Source: Sweltsa coloradensis (Eukaryota > Arthropoda > Insecta > Plecoptera > Chloroperlidae). Taken from it: a stretch of DNA of 64,000 nt. A program made the translations under genes and the position numbers. Each line of letters starts with the position of its first letter. Position 1 is the stretch's first letter. Below the pieces are notes generated by a model. It saw only the letters and a program-made list of their open reading frames with translations, had not been told where the DNA came from and searched no databases. This document shows, in pieces, positions 1 through 10,510 of the stretch. Where the stretch lies: assembly GCA_024449915.1 (NCBI GenBank), contig JAMZAV010000438.1, positions 868,001 through 932,000 on the forward strand, given 5' to 3'.

Positions 1-785
1 AAATTTGGGAAAACCAAAGCAGGACAAGCAAACAGGCCTAACCATAATGATTTGTCAATGTCAGATAAAAAATCTCCAAAAAATAAAAGGAATAAGAAAA
101 TAATCCAAGGGGGCCTAACCAATAGCTTACAAAATTCGTTGACTCAAAAAAGCCCAAAGCATAAGCCTAGGCCTATAGCAGAAGATAATAAACAATCAAC
201 CTGTAAGGAAAAAAAAGTTTTCCAAACCAATGATTTGAATGTATCAACTCACAAGACAAAAAATATTGGTATACTTAACAAGTTCAACAAACTTAAGCCT
301 GCAGGCCTATCAAAACTATATTCAAAGAAAAAAGGTAAATTTGTATTAGCCGTAAATGGTAAAGTAAATGAAGTTGAGAATTATCGTCCCTTGAAAGCAA
401 GTAAACTGCAATCAGCTGTGCAACAACCAAAAGACGTTGATCCTGTAATCAGTGGTCAAACTAGCAAGTCCAAGACTACTAAAAAGAGGAAGAAGAAACG
501 GTCAAGTTATGAAAACTGCAAAGAAAGCTTAGAAGACGCTGCTACTCAAGCAATACAAGAAGAGGAGGATATTGAAACTACTATGGCAAATGGTACAATA
601 AGCAGCTCTAACCGAATTGAAAAAATGAAACGCCACAAAACAAACAAAACCAAATTAGAATCTGCAACTTCTCAACCATCTGCTGAAAGCAAGTTTGTCC
701 AAAAGGATTTAAAAGCTTTAACTCGCAGACAACCTGGAACTTTACGAGAAAGGATGATGAGAAGGCTACAAGCGTCTCGCTTTCG
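1..785 (+). CDS. RRP8: RRP8 exon 1 (5' partial): basic, low-complexity N-terminal region
   Basis: This is the first visible coding exon of the ribosomal RNA-processing protein 8 gene, a nucleolar SAM-dependent methyltransferase that in yeast and mammals makes m1A in large-subunit rRNA. The frame is open from base 1; the first in-window Met is at 52, but the true start may lie upstream. The roughly 261 residues are very Lys/Ser/Asn-rich with short basic clusters such as KKRKKKR, as expected for the poorly conserved, nucleolus-targeting N-terminus of the family. The exon closes with RERMMRRLQASRF, matching the family's R-x-RM...AxRFRYLNEQ stretch that precedes the catalytic part. The donor TTTCG|GTGAAT leaves two bases of an Arg codon, and exon 2 supplies the third. 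Reading through the donor gives an immediate stop. Assignment rests on the conserved exon join and on exons 2-4. Confidence 0.88.
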
Positions 786-1914
786 GTGAATAAACTGTTT
801 ATACCTTGTTTTTTATTCGTACTTTTATTAATTTTAAGCCTTCCTAGGGCTAATGCTCTTGTAAATTTACTTGTCCAAAAATAAAAACACTAGTCCTAAC
901 AACACTCTACCGGTAGGCCTACCTGAAACGAGCATGGTGGTTTTGCAAAGTAAATAATGCACTCTAGTGTTGGAGGAGGAGTAAAAGGTGTTAATATTTC
1001 ACATAACAATAACATATTATTAAATTTCATAACATAGGGCCTGATAAATAATAATATAATTATATGCCTAGGCCTCTAAATAATAAATTGTTTTATGGTA
1101 AGTCAAATATATTATTTTTATTAGGCCTATTATTTCTCGATTTGGTTAGTCGGGAAACACTCCCGTAGGTGTGGTATTATTTATTTACAAAGGAGGACAA
1201 CTAAATAAATCTAATTACATAGATGCAGAAACAACAATAAACTACATTTAAGTAAATATTTGAAATAGTAGCATTAGGCCTACAATAACAATGCATTAAA
1301 CACAACAATTTTGGTAACAAATAAAAATGATATAAAATGCATTTAATGAATGAATCAAATATAAAAAAGGGTGGGGAATGAAAAGAAAAGAAAAGGAAAG
1401 GAAAAAGAAAAAGAAAAAAAGAAAAAAATCATTAAAAAAGAAAAACAAAAAGAAAAAAACTGATTTATTAGACGATCCCACTCAAACGAATATGAGGTTT
1501 GCCAAAAATCAGGAGCAGCAAATCAGGGAGTATAATCAAAAACTTTCGCGGAAGAAACTACCGAACGCGAATCTTTATTCTTGTGTTCAATCTTCATTTT
1601 TGTGTTCAAATCTTGATAACAGTTTAGTTCAAAAAATCTTGACTCTAATATATAATTATTTAAAATTGTTCATGTCAAAAACTGATCACAGCAATGATAC
1701 AGGACACCACCTAACTCAAGTTGCAAGCTCAATCAGTGGGCGGCAACCAGACAATCTAGGCAGAAAAATATAATTGAAAATACATTGATTATATCATAAT
1801 CAAAGCAATAATGAACAAACAAAGAGAAAAGCAAAATCATTAGGTAATAAGAACTTATGAAGGTAAATTAACATTACATAAACACACAGACAATAACCTA
1901 CAAATAAATAGTAA

Positions 1915-4900
1915 AAATCAATTCTTTGCTCTTTGATTCATTATCATTGCTTCAATTTTACTTTTAAATTGTACAATTCCTAGATCAGTAAACTGGCTTC
2001 TAATATCATAAGAAATTGAATTCCAATAGGATATGCCTCTGTACATAAATGACTTTCTAAATGATTCAGAATTTAGGTAATCTAGGAACTTCCAATGAGT
2101 TTATTAAAGTAGAATTTCTATCACAATCAACAATTTTAAAAATATTGGGTAGAATACCTTACCTAAAAACATATCTTTCAATACTTTGAATGTATTTACC
2201 AGCACACTATACTTCATCCTTTCCTCAATCGTGAAACAATCAGACTGCAAATCTTGGCTCAAGGGAAATGAATCAAACAGCTGGTCAATTCTCTTCTGGA
2301 GTACAACATACTCAGTAGAAGGTCTTACTGCCCAAACCACTAAGCAATAATCAATAACAGAGTGAATATAAGAATCTACAAGTAACCTCAACATTCTCTC
2401 AGTTACAAACCTCTTCATTCTACTTATAATTCCAATTGCTGATGATACTTTATTACACACATATCATAATGTTTCTTAAAATTTAAATTACAATCTAAGA
2501 AAACTCCAAGATATTTAAATTCATACACTCTAGAAATTAACTTACCACTAGGAAAACGCTTAAGTCCCGCCGCGTTGTTGGATGAGCGTATATGGTGCAT
2601 TGAGATGCCATGTGTTACGCGGATTTTCTGTTGTTCTGTGAAAAAATCATTACTAAGTCGAAGATTTTTTTTAATTAAATTAAATTATATAAAAAATTAA
2701 CTTAATTTTTATAATTAAATTAAATAGTATAAAAAATTAACTTAATTGTTTTAATTAATCGTAATTTTTTAAAAAGAAAAAAATCGTAAAATTGCAATTT
2801 GCATAAGAAATAATTATTCGATTGCGCTCAAATTTAACACGAATATATTAATTCATGAAATTAAGGTTCTGTAAAAAAATCATTACAATAGGATAAAGCA
2901 TGTAGGTGTTAATAAGTCGAAGAAATTTTTTAAAAATCGAAAAAAATCGTAAAATTGCGTTTTTTATGTAAAAAAATTTCCCGATTGCGCTAAAAAACGT
3001 GGCAGTTCTAAGTTCAGAGATTTCGAAGGTCTCCATAAAATTTCATTGCAATCGGAGTATCGGTTTAGCCGGAATCGTGTTAACAAACACACAAAAATAC
3101 AGGAAAAAAAAAAACGGATTTTTTTCTCCAGTGTAGTGAAATGGAATCTTCGCTTCGCTCGCTACGCTCGCTACGCTCATTAACGTCAAATGAATATCAT
3201 TCATGCTTCTATCATTAGCCTTATGAAAAATCATAAAATTTGTTTTGCTATAATTAATTTCAAGTTCCTGAAATCATCCATCCTCTTTAGAACTTCTTGA
3301 AGACGTCTTACGATCTCTTCGACATCTACACCTTCTAAATAAAAGACCAAGTCATCAGCATATAAGATGTAATTGATTCCTCCCATTATAGTAGATATAT
3401 CATCTATATAAAGAATAAAAATAATAATAATAATAATATTTATATCCTAATATTGATCCTTGGGGTACTCCACAAAATATATTGAATACTTTTGAACTAT
3501 ATTTTGCAAGATTTATAAACATTTTTCTTTTTAAAAAATAATCCGCCAAAATTGATAACAAATAAGGACTTACGTTATACCTGGTTTTTAATTTTATTAA
3601 AAGAGGTAAAAAAGGTACTGAATCAAATGCTTTCCTAAGATCAACAAAGACAGCTCCAACCTTACCATTACGTTTATCAATCCCTTTATAGATAAAATCT
3701 GTAAATAATAGAAGGGCACTTTGTATTGACCTACCTTTCCTGAAACCATGCTGGTTTGCACTTAAACCTTCAGATGCATCCACTTCATGTAATACCCTCT
3801 TGTGTAAAATATTTTCAATAATTTTCCCTACAATTGGAAGAGTTGATGTAGGTCGATAAGAATTCCTATCACTCTTTTTACCTTTACACTTATAAATAGG
3901 CGTTACCCTTGCCAATTTCAGCTGTGTTGGAAAATCACCTACAAGAAAGAAATGGGAAATTAGATTCGCTAATAATCCGACTATTGATGCGCATTTCTTA
4001 AATACAATGCATGGAATCTCTTGAATTGTTGCGGAGCTTCTAATTTTAAGGCATTTAATTGCTGAAATGACTTCTTCATTAGTTACCTACTTACCTTTGT
4101 ATGCGGGAGATCGTCTGCTTCTCTTCTATTTAAATCTTTAAACTTACCAATTTCACTGGAAAAATCTACATCGTTCAAAACAAAACTTTTCTGTAACAAA
4201 CAGCAAATGTCTGGATTAGACGTGTAGGATACCCCATTCTCTGTCAATGAGGCTATGCTACACTCTGTTTTTCTCTTTGTTACCTGTCAACTTATTATAA
4301 ACTGACCATGAAGATTTTAAAGAAATATCATTATCAAAAGAAGACTTAAAATGCTCACGCTTAGAAAAACGAATCTGATTATTTATCTTATTTCTAACTT
4401 TCTTGTATTCCTCCCACGTTGACTGCCTTCTAAAAATTCTGAATTCTTTGCGCAAGTGGTCTCTCCTATTCATGGATTTCCTAATCTCTGCTGTTAACCA
4501 TGGGGCTGGCTTACCTTTAACTCTTAATTTCAAGTTGTGTGCATGCTCATTTAGAGGTTCCACGACTACTTTAACAAGCATTTCTAATTTATCATCTGCA
4601 CTTTTCCGCCATACCAATTTGGTCAATGGGACCACTTAACATATCTTTATCTACTTGCTTCCAATCAACATTCTTATAATTTCTAGTATTTACAAATTTA
4701 GGAAGAAACTTTTGCTTATTAATCTTACGAACACAATAAATTAATTCATGATCACTTAATCCTACACTTATAAGACCTGACTGAATAATATTTTCATTGT
4801 GATTTGCATAAACATGATCAATTAAAGTAGCTGACCTATTATTAACCCTAGTAACAGACTTTATCAATTGTACCAATCCATGTGATCTAGTGAGAATTTT

Positions 4901-4965
4901 GAAATTATTTACTGGCAAGTCTTCTTACTCAAATCAATGTTGAAATCACCTAAAAAATTCATTTA
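1915..4965 (-). mobile_element. Decayed non-LTR retrotransposon (LINE A), 5' truncated, with nested insertion
   Basis: Read on the minus strand, the order is endonuclease C-terminus with GDFNID (about 4930-4950) and SDHELIYC, then a connecting region (4258-4635), then reverse transcriptase. The RT shows Y-R-P-T near the fingers, VFVDLRKAFDSV (motif A), GVPQGSILG, YADD with codons at 3351-3362 (motif C), and FKYLGVFLD plus a C-terminal domain at 2104-2500. This order is that of APE-type LINEs of the jockey/CR1-like group. Stops and frame changes break the ORF, so it is dead. The RT/C-terminal junction is split by a rolling-circle element at 2548-3180. The 5' part of the endonuclease and any ORF1 are missing. 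Confidence 0.85.
2548..3180 (-). mobile_element. Rolling-circle (Helentron-like) element, family A copy 1, nested in LINE A
   Basis: On the minus strand the element ends CGCTTAAG complement ... GCGTTTTCCTAG followed by T, with the inverted subterminal copy of GGATGAGCGTA about 30 bases inside. The 5' end reads TGAGCGTAGCGAGCG but has lost the leading TTGGA seen in other copies. It interrupts LINE A between the YADD part and the FKYLG part, so it is younger than the LINE. The body is AT-rich with repeated units resembling gattgcgctcaaatttaac. No ORF. Confidence 0.75.
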
Positions 4966-4973
4966 TGTAAGTA

Positions 4974-5250
4974 CTTTAGACAGAAATTAAAAAAGTGACT
5001 ACACACCCCGGTGTAGTCACTTTTTAAATTTCTGTCTAAAGTACTAACATAACAGCGTCATAGTCGCCTACTATAAAGCCAAGGTAAAATATATATATAT
5101 ATGTATATATGTTAGTACTTAGTACTAGTCAAAAGTGACTACACCGGGGTAGTCACTTTTTTAATTTCTGTCTAAAGTAAACATAACAGCGCCATAGTCA
5201 CCTACTATAAAGCCAAGTTTAAACATATATATATATATATCATATATTTA
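4974..5250. repeat. Duplicated hairpin repeat (GTGACTACACC...GGTGTAGTCAC)
   Basis: Bases 4977-5045 form an almost perfect palindrome with an arm of about 33 bases (actttagacagaaatt through gtgactacac). It is followed by TAACATAACAGCG and CTATAAAGCCAAG; a second, partly degraded unit follows at about 5130-5215, separated by a (TA)n run. A third, inverted copy lies at 51245-51355. Confidence 0.7.
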
Positions 5251-5277
5251 AATTTAATACAATTCAGAAATTTAAAA

Positions 5278-5343
5278 AGTCCACCCCAACCAGGAATAGG
5301 ATTCGAACCACGGGTCTCCCACATTCCAGGTGAGCGTCTGACT
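5278..5343 (-). repeat. tRNA-derived SINE head (minus strand)
   Basis: The reverse complement contains a GGTTCGAATCC B-box, and the anticodon-arm segment is the same as the plus-strand copy at 5471 (CTCACCTGGAATGTGGGAG). The A-box half is disrupted. With the copy at 5471 it forms an inverted pair. Confidence 0.6.
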
Positions 5344-5470
5344 GACCTTTAAACATTAATTTAATGTTTGGTGGTCAGTTCAAAGGCAACAGATATTTGT
5401 TGCAGTACTGTTCCATCCATTCAGATGTATAATGCAGCTACAATTCAGAGATTAAAATGTAGGCCTACCC

Positions 5471-5546
5471 GTCCTGATGGTCTAGTGGTTAAGACGCTCA
5501 CCTGGAATGTGGGAGACCCGTGGTTTGAATCCCGGTTGGGGCGGAC
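5471..5546 (+). repeat. tRNA-derived SINE head with (ATT)n tail
   Basis: It shows an A-box-like TGGTCTAGTGGTTAAGACG and a B-box-like GGTTTGAATCC. The arm CTCAC/GTGGG closes a seven-base loop, and a GCGGAC 3' end partly pairs with the 5' GTCC. It is followed by a T-run, aatttctgaatt and a long ATT microsatellite to about 5623. A second copy is at 51576-51651. The flanking block ccattcagatgtataatgc is shared by both copies, so the repeated unit extends about 70 bases upstream. Confidence 0.7.
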
Positions 5547-5563
5547 TTTTTTAATTTCTGAAT

Positions 5564-5577
5564 TATTATTATTATTA

Positions 5578-5623
<46 letters not shown>
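5564..5623 (+). repeat. (ATT)n microsatellite, SINE tail
   Basis: About 60 bases of ATT repeats directly follow the SINE head at 5471. A family D element follows at once, and more ATT units occur after its CTAG end, so that element appears inserted within the microsatellite. Confidence 0.9.
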
Positions 5624-6310
5624 GAGCGAGCGTCTCCACTTGACTCTTATGGCTCGAATATCTGTTTTTTTTGTTTTTTTTTCTGTTACTGCTTCGGTAC
5701 AGGTCGCACCGTTTCTCTGATCGACCTGAAATTTTGCACACATGTATACATACCACCTATGCGGGTTGCTGTATAGTTTTTGAACAAAATCCGATGGTTG
5801 GTTATAAAAAATAAAAAAATAAAATAAAAATGTTCCGATCGTTATGAAATTTTGCAGGGTCAATAAGTACAACATTCTCTCCTATTTTACAAATTTTCAG
5901 CTAAATCGGTCAAGACCTTAAGTAGTGTAGATGGAAATTACATTTTAACAAAAGTAACGTTACCATGGCAACGAAAAGTCGCACGAGGTTTCTGGTCACT
6001 ATGCACTGCCACCTAGAAGTAATCAAAATACTATCGAGGAAGCAGTGTATTATTTGTTAGTACCAAAAGAGTTAAAATAGTTTTCCCAAAGAAATGATGT
6101 CAAGGTCCTCTAGATGGCGGTGGATTTTATCCACAAAGTAAAGGTTTACCCACGGGTTTACCCAAATACCTTGCCAATAATAAATAATATTGGAAACATG
6201 GCCCCGTGGACAGCGAACGTCGCAAATTTTAAAATTTAAAAAAATGTGCAATGTGGGTCTAGCTATAGCACGTGCTCGCTTATCAACGCGTCCAACTGAG
6301 CGTTTCCTAG
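5624..6310 (+). mobile_element. Rolling-circle (Helentron-like) element, family D copy 1
   Basis: It begins GAGCGAGCG and ends with GCTCGCTTATCAACGCG, a short spacer, then GAGCGTTTCCTAG. The terminal GAGCGAGC has an inverted partner GCTCGCTTA near the 3' end, and AACGC...GCGTT can pair. A second copy in inverse orientation (14161-14836) shares the body, including ggacagcgaacgtcgcaaat. Flanked on both sides by ATT repeats. No long ORF. Confidence 0.65.
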
Positions 6311-6322
6311 CTATTATTATTA

Positions 6323-7924
6323 TTGGATGAGCGAAGCGAAGACCAATTTCCCTTACGTTTTTTTTCTCCACTTGCATTACCCCAAGAAAAAGCTCGGGTG
6401 TTTTGTTTTTGTTAGTTTTTTTGTCTGTTTGTTCGCTCTCTACCGGGCAAACGGCATAATATGCGATCTCGATGAAAATTGGAGGGGACCTTCGAAATCT
6501 CTGAACTTAGACCTGCCACGTTTTTGGGAAAAATCAATCAAATAGTATTTCTTATGACTAGGGAAACGCCAAAGTCGTTGTTAGACGAGTGAGTGAGCCA
6601 TGTGTTGAGTACCCGGTAACATTCCTTTTCTTCCCCCTACCTTAGGCCTCCCTAGTCTATCATAGTCTACAGTGGAGCATTATGGCCTTAACTATGACCC
6701 AAACTTAAATACCCTATTATTTATACGAATATCATAATCAAACTTAAATGCAAATGTTCCCGCGTACTCAACACATGACTCTCTCACTCGTCTAACAACG
6801 ACTTTGGCGTTTCCCTAGTCTAGTTGGCTAAAGCGCCCTTATAGCCGAAATGTGGGAGACATGGGTTCAATGGTCGGGAAAGATTTTGTAATTTCTGGAT
6901 TGTATTTTTTAAATTATTTAACATGTTTTGAAATACATATAACGCAGTGTATTCCATCATCTGTGACAATACTATGGAAAACATAGCCAGTAAAAAATAC
7001 GTGAAAATATTGCAAGGTTTACTCAATCTAGGAGCGGAATTTGGGGGTACCTTGACGTCCAACATTCGATTAACCTTGGACACAGCATTTCACAGCCAGG
7101 TAAATAACAAAAAATATTATTTCAAAATGAAAACCATTGTCGTTAAAATAATTCCTATACATTTCAACGTATTTTTCAGTTTTTTATTACTTGCAGGTTT
7201 AAATCGCAACAGATTGTGCTCATTTTGTTAGCAGTTCTCAGTTACCTGGTCACGGATGTCTGTTTAAAATTTCAGCTCAGTCTATTTGGCCGTTCGGCCG
7301 TATGGGACCGGACAGACAGACAGACATTTAACATTTAACAAACAGAATTAATCACGACCAAGGACCGATCGAGTAGCATTGTAGACTACGTTCGCTGCGC
7401 TCACTCGTCTAATTATCGTACTTTTACGATTTTTTTCAATTTTAATGAGATATTTTCGTGATATTTGGCAAACGGCTACTCTGATATTGATGAAACTTTA
7501 TGGTAACGTTTAAAATCACTGAAATTATATATGTTATGATTTTAGAGACATTTAAAAAAATGTATTATAGAAATTGTACTTTTACGATTGTTTCCCCGGT
7601 TTTTAATACGATATTTTCGTGATATTTGGGCTGATTCTGACCAAACGGGTGAGGCTACAATGTTCATATTTTACATTGACATAAAGATTATGGTACCGGT
7701 AATGTAATGCCTCTTGAAAGAAAAAGATGAAAAAGTTGGTCAAAATGCATAGAAATAAAGGTTTTAAAGTCAGCCTTTTACAGGTGTATAATTAACAAGT
7801 AATATCAAGTAACTATAGAAAAAGTAATGAAGATTCCACTAAAAACGTAATCATTGGACAGAAATATTCCAAAAAAAGCTCATCTATCAATACAACTGGA
7901 AAAAGCGTTCGCGAAGCGGCCTAG
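6323..7924 (+). mobile_element. Rolling-circle (Helentron-like) element, family B copy 1, split by a family C element
   Basis: It starts TTGGATGAGCGAAGCGAAG, contains the family B body (gaaattggagggg..., gaaatctctgaacttagac), and ends GCGTTCGCGAAGCGGCCTAG followed by T. The body resumes at about 7413 (tatcgtacttttacgat) exactly where it stopped at about 6557 when compared with the uninterrupted copy at 30931. Confidence 0.7.
6558..7412 (-). mobile_element. Rolling-circle (Helentron-like) element, family C copy 1, nested in family B
   Basis: On the minus strand it starts TTAGACGAGTGAGCGCAGCG and ends CGTCTAACAACGACTTTGGC then GTTTCCCTAG followed by T. The last 261 bases (6558-6818) form a terminal inverted duplication, so both sides of that segment read CTAGGGAAACGCC. 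Next to it is a tRNA-like module (6819-6890) with GTTGGCTAAAGCGCCC and GGGTTCAA. No coding capacity. The second copy is at 16679-17569. Confidence 0.7.
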
Positions 7925-8029
7925 TAGTTTACAACAGTTGGGAAGGCCTACCCTACAGTTACGTGAAAGCGGTGAGATACGTGTCTCTAACTGACAATTT
8001 AATAGGCCTACATAGGTAGAATACTGTAA

Positions 8030-8290
8030 GTTTTATTCCAATTAACAGTACTTTATTTATGCAAGTATAGGCCTCAAGTATATTTATAATTGTCAAAGTG
8101 TGTGTGTATGTGAAGCCATCTGTCAATAGTATTTACATGCTACGGTACTGTTCAAAATATGAGTGGTCAAAGTAAGGGTGCGGCCATTACTTGAAGGTGG
8201 CCTATAATCGAGTACCTAATACGGTAGTTACATTTATTTTACATATAATGGGTAGTAGTAGTCCCCTATTGAAAAATTGAAAATTACCTC
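8030..8290 (+). repeat. Interspersed repeat shared with transporter intron
   Basis: The segment gagtggtcaaagtaagggtg, cggccattacttgaaggtgg, cctataatcgagta matches, in reverse complement, 53160-53345 (gagtggtcaaaataagggtg and so on). Also shared is gaagccatctgtcaatagt. No ends or coding potential identified. Confidence 0.55.
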
Positions 8291-8477
8291 TTACATTGTG
8301 ACTGAGTGGATGTATTTATTTTATTTTCCTATGCCACATCACGTATTGGGCCATCAAATATGTTGACCTCATTGCTACGGGTAATTTATATTTATTGGTA
8401 TATATAATACTTTTTATACATACATACAGGCCTTAAGCGCAGTCAACTCCAAATTAAAATGTTCATTTATTCCACAG

Positions 8478-8639
8478 GTACTTGAACGAGCAAATGTACT
8501 GTTCCAAGGGGGACGAAGCTTTTGAATATTTTAAAACAGATCCTCAGGCTTTTCAAGCGTACCACCATGGATATCGCCAACAAGTAGCAAAGTGGCCTCT
8601 GAACCCACTAATCACCATCATCAACTCTCTAAAGAAAAA
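8478..8639 (+). CDS. RRP8: RRP8 exon 2: conserved YLNEQ...KWPLNPL block
   Basis: The acceptor TTCCACAG|GTACTTG completes the Arg codon from exon 1 and gives RFRYLNEQMY. This is the near-invariant start of the conserved RRP8 region, followed by a DPQAF..YH.GYRQQVAKWPLNPL segment. In the family this block lies just before the Rossmann fold and anchors the substrate-side helices. The donor is a strong AAAAA|GTATGT, leaving two bases of a Lys codon. Beyond the donor the frame continues for about 24 codons with no family resemblance before a stop, which supports the splice. It is flanked by introns of 7.7 and 12.0 kb that consist largely of transposons. Confidence 0.95.
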
Positions 8640-8678
8640 GTATGTTCCATTTATCCTACCGTTAGGTAATGACAGTGA

Positions 8679-8827
8679 TATAGCTGCTCTATCGAAAGAA
8701 TGCAGATGCTGACGGCATCGGCTGGCCAAAGAGCGATCAGTACATATTAAATTTAAAATTAGCTGATTGGCTAGAGCTAGCCTGCCTGTGGCGTCAGTAT
8801 CTGCAAACTTCCGATGGAGCAGCTATA
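8679..8827. mobile_element. Short MITE with terminal inverted repeats
   Basis: The ends TATAGCTGCTCTATCGAAAG and the complement of CTTCCGATGGAGCAGCTATA form imperfect inverted repeats of about 40 bases, including TGCAGATGCTGACG/CGTCAGTATCTGCA. The 149-bp length and outer TA are compatible with a Tc1/mariner-type MITE. It lies 40 bases after the RRP8 exon 2 donor. Confidence 0.6.
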
Positions 8828-9663
8828 TTATACTGGTAAATGACGGTGACTATCTACTCTAGGCCAATCTTAATCATAATCTGTTATTCGACACTTAACC
8901 TGTTCGCCATCAGATATATAACTTTTCTCACAATTTGAATCGTCTAAGGATTTTATCTCCACATGTTGAATCCTTTCTGAGAGATAAGATTTGATTAAGT
9001 GATAAGGGTGTCCTCGTAACCCATAAAACTCAAGTTTTGATAGTAGTAAAGTGTGATCTATGCAATCGAATGCCTTAGATAGGTCGCAGAAAATTCCAAG
9101 TAAACGTTCATTTTTTTCTATTCCATCAGTTATGTTATTAATGAATTTTTCTATAGTATTTATTGTTGACCTATTTTTCCTAAATCCATTTTGACTATTT
9201 GATAGTAGATTTTCTTTTTCTATGAATGAAATTATTCTCTTATGTATTATTTTCTCGAAAATCTTTGAGAATGCTGGTAGCAGCGATATTGGTCGATAGT
9301 TATTGATATCTGTCTTATCGCCTTTTTTAAATAGTGGTACTATTTTTGAGACTTTTAATTTCTTAGGGAACACTGATTTCTCAATACAGTCGTTAAAAAA
9401 TGTGGTGATGATTGGTGTTAGATTACCTATGCTTTTCCTTAATAACTGACATAGGTATTTGATCCAGTCCACATGATTGGAGGTTTTTCATTTTTAAACT
9501 ATGTTAAAGTATTTCAGTGTCACTAGTGTAGTTAACATAGACATATGACTGGTGCATTGTTAGAATCTGTTAGGTATTTTGTTGATGCTTTACCATCTGA
9601 TGCTAAGTGTTGAGTTAAGGTATCAGCTATTGTCGCAAAAATTTTATTGAATGTATCGGATAT

Positions 9664-10510
9664 TAGGGATGGTACGTGTAAACGTGTACCGTTTTTTAGT
9701 GATTGGTAAACGTTTTTATGTAATTACTATTTTTATCCTGTGTGCGACCCGCCGAACGATGTTTTCTCGTGAGTCAATTTAAGCGCGAGCGGCGAAATAG
9801 TCTCCTATTTCAACCCCTTCTCTTATTCACCACGAGGCTTGATTGCGTTGAGTCATCGAAAATCGTAGTCGGCAATGAATGAACAAAGCAAGTGGCTCTA
9901 GTCGACAGTTCGACACCGGCAGTTGATCCCAAGATGTAGGCCTACAAAATGTTGCCAAACTACTGTGTTGTAATGATCGCACGCACGGTCGCTCAGTAGT
10001 CATTTGTCACAATAAATCTTACTGATTACTTTATCTTCAATTACTTGTTTCGTTAATCTTCAATAAATATTCTTACGCCTACTCTGTAGTTGATCACGTC
10101 ATTTCAATCGCTCTGTGCAGTGTGCGTCCGGCCACTGGCCAGCAAGCGGCATGCGGGCAGTGCACAGAGCAGCAAGCGCCACGTCAGCCGCCTGACTACT
10201 CTCCCCACCCCCATTCCCATCCATCCGGCAACTCGTAAATTATACGTCTTCTCGACTTGTAGTGTTGTCTTCTGTAGGCCTACCCAATAAAATTCGAATC
10301 AATAGGGACTCCGGAAGGGCTCTTTATTATTGGTGCTTGTGAGGGTCAATTATTATGCAGAAAACAAGTAATGTTTGTAGAATATATGTCTATCAAAAAC
10401 TAAAAGTAAACACAGATATAGCGCCTGTAGACGTAAACGTGTACACGTGTACACGCTTTTTTGAGTCGGGTGTAAACGTTTAGTGAAATACACGCTTTTT
10501 GACATCCCTA
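9664..10510. mobile_element. Non-autonomous hAT-like element 1
   Basis: The ends are TAGGGATG and CATCCCTA. The flanks are 8-bp target duplications, TCGGATAT (9656-9663) and TCGGATTT (10511-10518), with one mismatch. It disrupts LINE B between its RT and linker. Subterminal copies of acgtgtaaacgtgtac occur near both ends. There is no transposase ORF; internal GC content is higher than the flanking LINE. Confidence 0.85.

Larger units (their letters stand above)
786..8477 (+). other. RRP8 intron 1
   Basis: This GT-AG intron has ends fixed by the protein join. Its content is AT-rich unique-looking sequence with AGGCCTA motifs (786-1900), including an A/G-rich low-complexity stretch at 1378-1460 that is open on both strands but not gene-like. 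Then come a minus-strand LINE with a nested rolling-circle element (1915-4965), SINE and hairpin repeats (4970-5625), three rolling-circle elements (5624-7924), and 8000-8477 with a repeat shared with the transporter gene. Confidence 0.85.

Noticed and set aside
1378..1773. Lys-rich ORF of 131 codons
   Set aside because: The first third is an A/G-rich low-complexity run that is also open on the other strand. There is no conserved motif, and it lies inside RRP8 intron 1.
5564..5623. CRISPR-like array of short repeats
   Set aside because: It is a simple ATT microsatellite with no spacers, in a eukaryotic genome.
8482..8712. 76-codon ORF taken as a single exon
   Set aside because: Only 8478-8639 resembles RRP8; the continuation lies past a consensus GTATGT donor and does not match the family.
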